From Ctena decussata (lineage: Eukaryota; Mollusca; Bivalvia; Lucinida; Lucinidae), in the NCBI GenBank assembly GCA_963989385.1, contig OZ022513.1:22013928-22077927 (forward strand): DNA of 64,000 bases, written 5' to 3'. The notes beneath the pieces were generated by a model, which was not told the origin of the DNA, did no database searches, and was given only the letters and a program-made list of their open reading frames with translations. The position numbers were made by a program, and so were the translations under genes. Of this stretch, positions 56,087-64,000 are shown in pieces (the first letter of the stretch is position 1; each line of letters begins with the position of its first letter).

Positions 56087-56370
56087 GGGATTTTTGACTG
56101 ATTTAGTGCTTAACGTCCACGGTAAACAGCTATGGTCATGTCGGGACGGTCAGTTAACCTAACATCACTACTCCTGGGCAGGCTTAGACTAGAGCTTAGA
56201 CCTCCTAAGCCGTTAACCATTGCTAAGTGCTCCTCTTTCACCAGTAACTGATAACTGCCCTTCTTGAATCAGCAGATGGAGAAATGAAAGTGGCCGGAAT
56301 GGGTATCAAACCCAGGACCTCTGGCTTATAAGTCACATGCCTTACTGACTGCACTACCCGGCCCAGCTCC
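56087..56370 (-). mobile_element. SINE-3, complete minus-strand copy
   Basis: Minus strand: GGGCCGGGTAGTGCAGTCAG, GACTTATAAGCC, GGTCCTGGGTTTGATACCC, then the body (GAAGGGCAGTTATCAGTTAC ... TTTACCGTGGACGTTAAGC). Confidence 0.7.
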
Positions 56371-56449
56371 GCATAAATTTAAAAAGAAACAAATTTTAAA
56401 TAACTGGCCTTACCAGGAACACGTAGAGAAAACCAACAAAGTGGTTGTG

Positions 56450-56586
56450 CAGGGATAAAGACTAACAGGGGTCCAGCTGCCCAAAGCCCCTAAACTTTGG
56501 GCTGGGCCCCTGAAATTTGGAAGAAAATGCCCATACCCCTAATGTTAAATTCTGAATTTTGGCATAATCATTAGTCTTTATCCCTG
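56450..56586. mobile_element. Small hAT-like MITE inserted in copy 19
   Basis: Perfect 16-bp terminal inverted repeats, CAGGGATAAAGACTAA and its complement, enclose a 137-bp element. Flanks repeat TTGTG (or GTTGTGC if the terminal C/G is counted as target). CAGGG ends are typical of hAT elements, but the usual 8-bp target duplication is not clear. Confidence 0.7.
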
Positions 56587-56608
56587 TTGTGCGCGCAGCG
56601 CAGACTTA

Positions 56609-57389
56609 CTGTCGTGTCGGCCTATTCAGCGCATAGGCTTAATCGGCGCAAGTTACGTAACGTAATTTACCGTTAAACATGTGTTGATAATTTTTGTCGG
56701 CTGTTATCCAAGCAGTCCTTCAAGCGGAGATCTTTATATGCGGTAAAGAAGATCATGTCTGTCCAGAGGGGTTTGTTGCACTTGGTTTTATGCAGATATT
56801 TGCAAATGTTACTTGCAGCTCGGCATATGTTGAATACAAACCGTATTTCGCAATCTTTGTTTACAAACACAGTGGCTCTGAGCACACATCACGAATGTAG
56901 GTCAACTCACTTCAGCAGCACTTGTAATTTGTAAATAATAGCTATCACTCTTTGCATGCCTTGCATAAATGCACATAGTAAAGAAGTGAATTATAAAATA
57001 AATCACTCAGCTAATGTACAAAGAATCATGATTTAACCTTGCTAAAGCAAATAGTTGTTGAAACTTTCCACAAGCTCCTTCTGCAGCCCACGGAGTGATG
57101 TCATGAGTATAGTCTGTTTCACAAATTAGCCCATTATTTATGTCAGGAATAAGACATTTTCAGAAGCTGCGTCGAATTGGCCGACAAAAACGGGGTCCCT
57201 CGTGCACAATGGTACATGAGTTTTGAGTTTCTTTTCATATTGTGATCAATACCAGATGGTGGATTTGAGATGAAATAAAGGGTGATTATTGTACTTTATA
57301 CACACAATATCTGTTGTTTATTTTTTACCATTCTTATTTACACAGTTAACGATTCTTTGTTTAAGTGCGCCGAATAGGCGACAGCACTG
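56609..57389. mobile_element. Tc1/mariner-like non-autonomous element inserted in copy 19
   Basis: The right end reads GGCGACAGCACTG then TA; the left is TA then CTGTCGTGTCGGCCTATTC. The shared terminal block is GTCG(G)CCTATTCxGCGCA, inverted. The length is 781 bp and there is no transposase ORF. TA flanks and CAGTG termini suggest Tc1/mariner. Confidence 0.55.
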
Positions 57390-57570
57390 TAAATCAGCAT
57401 CTGCCCAGTCTTCAGGTCTCATCGGAGTTTTCGCCGTGTGCCTAAATGGTAGCTTTCTTTCTTCCATTTACGCCTTAGCCCCCAAAGGGTACACAGACGG
57501 TGTACTTTTGTACACTCCGGTGTTGCAGGATGAAAGCCTGGGTATAGCCATGTAGCTATAGTAGGGATCT

Positions 57571-57946
57571 CAGGCCCGGATCCAGATAATCACGTACTGG
57601 TGGGGCTCTGGATAACTGGTGGGGCTGGGAGGTGCCGAAATGTATTTTTGTGGGGGAGGGGGTTTGAAAATATGACATATTTATGGTTCAATTTCAAGAG
57701 AATTTTTTCATGTATTTTTTCCTTGAAATATATGTTGTGATCTCTCATTAGAATCGCCTCCCCGAGGCGATTCTAATGAGATGTCACAACATATATTTGA
57801 ATATTTTGATCGAACTACATAGGATATTTTTCTCAAACTGTCATATCAGATACTTCTTATTATCCGGAGGCCTACATATTATACATAATACAGAGGCCAA
57901 ATGGCGGGGCTGCAGCCCCAAAGCCCACCCCCTGGATTCGGGGCTG
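57571..57946. mobile_element. Hairpin-core element, copy B
   Basis: TIRs CAGGCCCGGATCCAG and CTGGATTCGGGGCTG. The core hairpin at 57726-57797 is almost identical to copy A, while the rest has diverged. Confidence 0.75.
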
Positions 57947-58899
57947 GATCTTTAACCTGCACAGGGGATGACTCTCCCTGCACAGGGGGCCTCCAGTTAA
58001 CGTCCTGATCCGAAGGACAGCACACTTGTTAGCATCATCCCTGCAAATGATGCTAGAAAAACGCATTCGGACATAGAGTGGGTGGTTGCAGATTCGTACA
58101 GTTTTACATGTATTTTTACTGTATTTTTCTTACACGTGAGAATTATCGTTTTGTGTGTCAATGTCAACCTAATACACATTTCTTGTTTGTTTTGAAAAAC
58201 TAAAATTAGATCCTGCTCTGGTACCCGGCTCGGGGGCTATCGTAAGTCCGCTGCCGGAAAAGAGGGTGATATTTTCATGACACAGTTTGCAGATTCGTAC
58301 ACCGCTATATTTGCATGAAAACACAAAATCCAGATGAAACAACATTATTTGGAACAAAAACAACCTATTTCACTAAGATGTGCAAAAGTTCATGACCGTA
58401 TGTCAGTAAAAACTTAAGTTTTCGAGCACTTCAAAAGCGCGGGTATTACGGAATACCGACAACGTCTGTAAGCGTAATGGAACCGAATAGAATGAGTCAG
58501 CGAGCGGGACTCGGCTCAGTAAATGGAAATTTAAACAAATTCGTGAAATTTTGCACTTATGTAAATACATGTGGCTTAAAGCAGGATCATTTTCTCACCA
58601 TCTGTTATTGAAATTCGTTGTGGACTTTGAAATTCTAATCCTCGGTCATGAAATCAAACTGCCGTATGGGGGACGCTACAGCCATAACGGGTCAGACAAA
58701 CTCGTCTGCAACGACTGAAATCTACAGATCATGCGCGAGCCTGCACTGAAAATGATAGGCACAATAGTTGATTTAAACAGTCAGATAATTAATTTCTTTT
58801 TAATAAATATTATGCGTGCAGTAGAGGTTCTAAAACACCAAGTGTACGAATCTGCAACCTGTACGAATCTGCAACCTGTCACTCTAGTTAGATTTCGCC

Positions 58900-58974
58900 T
58901 CGGGCGGGATTCGAACCCACAACCTCTGGCTTCAGAGTTAAGTGCACTAACCACTGAGCCACCTCACTTCTCCT
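58900..58974 (-). mobile_element. tRNA-like SINE head
   Basis: Minus strand: A box TGGCTCAGTGG and B box GGTTCGAATCC at tRNA spacing. The acceptor ends do not pair, so it is not a functional tRNA. Confidence 0.55.
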
Positions 58975-59005
58975 AAAGATAAAGGTGTAAGCAGGCCGTG
59001 TAAGC

Positions 59006-59113
59006 AAGCTTCATGCGGACAGCGAATCTGATCAGACCGGGCGAATGCCCAGGCTGATCTGAGTCTACGCTGGGCGCACTTGCCCCTTTGTTGGTTTTGT
59101 CGTGTCGCGGCTC
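59006..59113. mobile_element. Palindromic MITE family 1, copy 20, right half only
   Basis: Begins at AGCTTCATGCGGACAGCG and runs to TGTCGTGTCGCGGCTC. The left half is absent and a tRNA-like SINE head lies immediately to the left. Confidence 0.82.
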
Positions 59114-61849
59114 AAATCTGAAATCACAGTCATATCAAACGTACAGGGTGTGGTATGAATGACCAGGGTACCATTCAGTTTGACAGAAGACTAGTTCAAG
59201 CGATACACCATCGTGACTGAACAGCGAACCTCCTGTGGTACGAAACGGATAGGATACGAGCACCAGTACTGATGCATTTTCCTCTTCGATTTCCTGAATA
59301 TTTCATAAACAAGATAGCTGCGCACTCTCAACTGAGACTGCCTATAACGTACAGGCCTAGTTCAAATGATTTCTGTTCTTACCAGCTGATAAACAACCTG
59401 TTTAAATCAATAATTCCTCTTTGAAGCGACGAAATGTTACCAATGGCCGATTGAAAATAGCCGCGTTGCCAAGCGGTATCATGTGATCAACTTGGCCAAT
59501 GAAATTCTTTCCTGCCGTCGCTAAGGTAGATTGGTTCCTTACCTAATAAGCAATCGTAACACTTCGGCCAATTCCGTATCCTGAATTAAACCTCGTAAGT
59601 GAGTGTAGTAATAACCCAGAAATGGGGGTGTAAAATGTCTCTATACGGCGAAGGACTACGTTCGAAGTGCGCTTGTAAATAGTGTATGTAATCCCGATAA
59701 TTGTCGAAGTTTTACGCTGAACAAACAAAGAACTTTGTTAATATTGAAAGAAAAACTGACTGAAAATATCGGTAATACGACATTACAGTACTGACTGCCA
59801 TCAAAAATGAGAAACATTCGGTTGATGCGCCACTTCATGATCGAGAACGCGTTTTACCGTTGGTGACTAGTTACCGGTGCAATTATGCGCTGGAAGTAGG
59901 AAAAAATAATAACAGAAAAAAGTGAATGACTTTCAACATGCATTTTTAACCGATATAAATAGTTCTGAAATAAAGTTCATATAATGCATCATAGAGGCTA
60001 AACTTTGCAATAAAGGTTTTATTTATCATTAAAAATAAATAAATACATAAAAAAATAAATACATAAAAATAAATAAAATGTAGATCTAAGCCATTATTGC
60101 AAATCTATTTGATTTGATAGTGAATTTTTATAGTTAATTCTTTAAGAAAATAATATTTGTGAATAAATAAATAAATATTGTCAAGTTCTGTATAAGATAT
60201 GATACTGAACAAGAGGTAAAAATTAGTATGGAAAAATCCATGATTTTTTCTTTTTTTAAATATTAAATATTAGCAAATCTGGTACATACATTATCTCGTG
60301 ACATAAACTGCACTTTCAAACTCTCACAGCATTGTAACAGGCTATTCAAAGGGACACTCAAAGCTCAATTATACTTTGTTACTTAATTTCATAAGGTACC
60401 GTAACACTATTCTCTCAAAGATATAGATGTCCCAGATTTGTCCAAAACATGTGGCATGTCTGCTGACATCAGAATCCAGAAATGTGATCAACATTTTTCA
60501 GAGATAAAATTTAAAGTGTAAGCAGAACTCCCATTTTGTATTTGTTTCAAGATTTTCTAGATATATCTTATATATATTAGTACTGTTTTTCTGTGACGTC
60601 TATAATTTTGAGGGAGCTGATAAATAAGATAAAAGGCATTTAAATAAAACAATATTCTGACAAATAAATCATTGGTAACATATGAGATGGAAAGAAAGAA
60701 ATAAAAATGAAGTACTGTTTTGATGAAAGAAAATTCTGACTTTCAGGTACTGGAGTTTGCTCATTAATCATTACTATACAACTGTAAGCTTTATACATTC
60801 TATAAAATGAATAGATTAGTATGTGGAAACCAAATAATTAAAACTCTGATCAGCCTGCATGTTCATTCAAACTGTTCCAAGATTTTGATTATTTGCTTGT
60901 GCCATAAGGTGTGTAAAACCAGCATTTTTACAACTGAAATTTGTATAAAAAATAAGAGTGCATAAGGTACATGTATTACTTTGCCCAAGACATTTAACAG
61001 TCTTCACTGAAGAATATTCTTTTGTCTGAAACAGTCAACACTTCATTAAAAAGAGTTTCAGCAGTGAATGTTTTAGTCGATTTTGAATAAAAGAACATAA
61101 TGCAAATGTAAAAGCAGTTCCCTGTGATCCCTCTACATAAGTTTAAAAAAAAAAAATTCAGCTTAGGCAGAAGAACAGAGCAGTCTTGCTGTGATATTGT
61201 CATTTTTTTTGTCTTCCATTAGATTTTTAAATCATAATGAAAACGTCCAGTCTTTTTTATTTTTTAAGAATTTGTAACACAGGTTTCCTTAAGATAAAGG
61301 CTGCAAATAGTGCTACAGTCTGCATATATATTCTGAATGTAATTGTGCTGGTAGATTATGGATACGATACAAAATGCTGCAGATTGGGTAAAAGTAAAAA
61401 GTATGCAAAGACCTGAGGAACTGAAACAATCAAAATCCAAATCCAGCCCTCAAACCATAGTTGGAAACAACTAAGATTACAAATAATCAAAATACAGAGA
61501 ACATATGGCCAACCGAGTGAGCAGCTTGTTCCCAAAAGGTGGCCACTCAGCAACCCAAACCGAACCAAAAATAATAATAACATACATAAGGTAAAACATC
61601 ACAGAAACTCTGACACCAAAAACAGGCAACAAAGAACCACAACAGAACTGTTATGGAATGCTAAACTGGCTCAACATATAACACATATTCACATTTAGGC
61701 CTTTGCAACTTCCATGTAACTGTCCTATCCCTCCATTCTATTTTCCACCCATAAAATCCAGCAGTATTTTTCATTTAGAAAACCACAATAATGTCAGAAA
61801 TGTATAGACAGAATCTGTTCTGTCCCTCTCTGTGAGCAGAGCTCCAGAT

Positions 61850-62000
61850 AAGGTAGGATTCTGATGATAATCCTTTGATAATGTTGAGATAATTTAAGTT
61901 ATTAATTATAAACATACATTGTTGTCTCTTATTAGAACTGTCCTACTGAGATGTTTCTAAAGAGGGACCACAACATGTGTTGGTATGGTACAGTACCAAA
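61850..62000. repeat. Degraded relative of the hairpin-core element
   Basis: ATACATTGTTGTCTCTTATTAGAAC and GACCACAACATGTGT keep the order of the core hairpin, preceded by TTTGATAATGTTGAGATAATT as in copy A. Terminal repeats were not recognised. Confidence 0.45.
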
Positions 62001-62375
62001 AAAATCCCAAGAATTATTTTCAAAACCCATTCTCATCTGTCTTCATTCCTACAAACTCCTAAAATAGAATGCCTTTCTTGCTTTAGTGACTCCTGTTTAA
62101 GACAGTAGCCACTGAACAAAAAAAGGAGTTGATGCTCTATATTAGGAGTTTATAAAATATCAGAAATTCTTAATAAAATTACATTGCAGAACTCCTACTT
62201 CATAATTCATAATGCCATAGGCTTTGCTCTGCAATTTGTGAGATATCATGAGGTAATAACTGAGATCTGATCAAATCAAGCAACACTTTCAAAAAAATTC
62301 CTCCATGTCAAGTAAACCTGTATGAAACTTTAAACTGGTGATTTTATGCAAGACATACCATAGTGTGCGTAAGTA

Positions 62376-62408
62376 TTGGGACACCTAAAATAGCTTAGGT
62401 GTCCCAAA
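62376..62408. repeat. Short hairpin
   Basis: TTGGGACACCTAA pairs with TTAGGTGTCCCAA across AATAGC. Confidence 0.7.
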
Positions 62409-64000
62409 ATTTAGGCCCATTACAGTTACCATAACAATATGCCCTGCTTGTTCTGTAATTTCTTAAAAGGCATCCAGTTTCATATTTCAAGAAATCCATG
62501 TACTACACAAAAACTGCATATTGAAGTAAAAGATAAGCGAGATTCGAAATCTTATGAAAATCTGCTCTCAGAGGAGCAAAAAAGATTTTGATAAAACCAC
62601 TGGGTTTTTTTCTCACTAGTTCTCAGCAAAATTTAATGACAGTAGTGTGTGTAGATCCAGTTACTTTGGGTCATTAATGGTCATAGTGCCCTTTTGTACT
62701 TTATAAAGTATATGGAATGATTAAGCATACTGGCTGATTTGTAAGTGTCACTTGGGCCACTTGTTTGATACTGAAACAGCCATCAGTTATCAGACAAAAA
62801 GGCCCCATAATGCCCCCTCTAAGCAAAACACTGGTCAAATTATTATTTAAAGCACCAATACAGCCACAGATCTTTTGTTCACAACTATGAAAGAAAAACA
62901 TAGATTTGTGACAGCCTTTTCTGTTCAGACACAGACCCAGCATGGATGTGATTATAATATGTGATTGAGAAATATATCATTTAGTTTCAAGATCCAACTG
63001 ATCTATCATCATGTGAGCTTTTCTCTCTTTGTATGGGATATAGGGCTGTGCAAGAGTTTAATTCCATATATCATAGATAAATTTTAAACATATTTTATCA
63101 AAGCAATACATTTTTTTACACATAATCAACCTTGAAGTGTCCTAGTATTTGGGGTAAGTATAGCAGAATTTACAGGAGAAATTTATTTGTTTTGGCATAA
63201 TACTGACCAACATTTTGGGTATTATACATTGAGTATGTGGCTGGTCAGTTTGATGACTGGGGTTTCTTTAGGGTGGTTATGGTGTCCAAACATTTTGGGT
63301 TACATAGTGGAAATGGTGAGAGTTTGTAATGTCGAAACACATATATGCTATATATGATACATAAGGTTCCATATAAATTGAAAGCTAGGTATTCCATGCA
63401 GTGGCTGGAATAATTATGGCAACAAAAGAATTTACTCCAGAATTTCAGAGTTGCTATTTCTGTAAGTCCCCATGGTTGCTTTTATCTTAGTTTAATTTTG
63501 ATTTCTGTGTGTCTGAGATATTACACTTATATGAGCTAGGAATCTGCCAGACAAACCAAACAACTAAGTGTCTAATGAACCACAGTAGAATCAAGGATGA
63601 TTAGTTAACTGCAAACCATTTAACCTCCCCCCACACATCCCCTAGTATTTTTCATTGCAGTCAGTTCCAAGGCAGCACTTCTGTGTTTGTACTTCTTGGT
63701 TGTTTGTTGCTATGTCTGTTATGGATATATGTTTGTGATGTTAATACTAGCCCTGTGACCACGTACATGGGAAATGGCTATTTACCTGGCTGTCGCTGGT
63801 GATGTATTTGGTGGTTTCTTATTTTGTGTTATCTTTTCCCACATGATGTCTTGGGTGGGATCTGGGATTGAATTGTGTCAGTTCCTGAGAATTTTCCCTA
63901 CTTCCTTAAAATATGTCAAAGGAAGAAAATTGTGTCTTGAGTGGTTATACTAGTGTCCAAATATTTATATTTAAATGGTTATGGTGATTCCAATACATGG

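Larger units (their letters stand above)
56416..57470. mobile_element. Palindromic MITE family 1, copy 19, split by two other transposons
   Basis: Host pieces recognised in order: AGAAAACCAACAAAGTGGTT (from 56423), GCGCAGCGCAGACTTA (to 56608), and ATCTGCCCAGTCTTCAGG through AATGGTAGCTTTC (57390 to about 57470). Removing the two inserts restores the family order. The far end is too degraded to place. Confidence 0.65.
59114..64000. other. AT-rich region without recognised genes
   Basis: AAATAAATA tracts at 60040-60180, a degraded hairpin element near 61911 and a hairpin at 62376. ORFs are short. From 62000 on the DNA is less repeat-dense and could be intron or UTR of a gene beyond the window. 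Confidence 0.5.

Overview
This window is eukaryotic, intron-containing, AT-rich and very repeat-rich DNA. It has no operons, Shine-Dalgarno sites or long prokaryotic-style ORFs. Its repeat content looks like a marine invertebrate, most likely a bivalve mollusc and perhaps a venerid clam: many foldback MITEs, tRNA-headed SINEs with CCAT or AATC tails, and arrays of degenerate 150-160 bp units ending in GGACGGACAGACGG tracts. The taxon is an inference; no marker gene is present.

The only convincing protein-coding genes are three paralogous secreted leucine-rich-repeat (LRR) genes, all on the minus strand: LRR-1 (17895-19319), LRR-2 (24251-25702) and LRR-3 (45694-47115). Each is one large exon encoding a hydrophobic signal segment, a cysteine N-cap, about 14-15 LRRs with two conserved irregular long repeats, and a CxC...C...C C-cap. 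None has a transmembrane or TIR domain. LRR-1 has its own ATG, with a 5'UTR splice acceptor 24 nt upstream. LRR-2 and LRR-3 begin at a phase-0 acceptor, so their initiator Met lies in an upstream exon that I could not locate. They could be soluble LRR-only proteins of the kind linked to bivalve innate immunity, but that function is inferred.

The rest is mobile DNA. The dominant element is a roughly 237-bp, almost fully palindromic MITE (termini GAGCCGCGACACGA / TCGTGTCGCGGCTC), with about 20 complete, truncated or interrupted copies. Two copies sit 30 and 33 bp upstream of the splice acceptors of LRR-1 and LRR-3, and a third begins 14 bp beyond the LRR-2 stop codon.

Layout: 0-17 kb, MITEs and small foldback elements. 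17.7-25.7 kb, LRR-1 and LRR-2. 26-39 kb, nested terminal-inverted-repeat (TIR) elements: a tandem duplication, a 1.85-kb element, and a 9-kb segment bounded by about 165-bp inverted ends that holds a 534-bp inverted duplication, a poly-G-ended element, SINEs and a dead LINE. 39-45 kb, dispersed repeats and a 39-G run. 45-47 kb, LRR-3. 50.2-53.5 kb, two interleaved tandem arrays, one carrying AGGTCA-type motifs. 54-59 kb, hAT-like and Tc1-like elements, including a three-layer nested insertion. 59-64 kb, AT-rich DNA with no recognised gene.

I see no CRISPR array, operon or obviously novel enzymatic system. The most unusual points are the LRR cluster with its MITE-decorated introns and UTR, the 534-bp inverted duplication carrying a conserved coding-like segment in both arms, and the nested transposon stack at 56.4-57.5 kb. 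All boundaries were read by eye, without alignment software.
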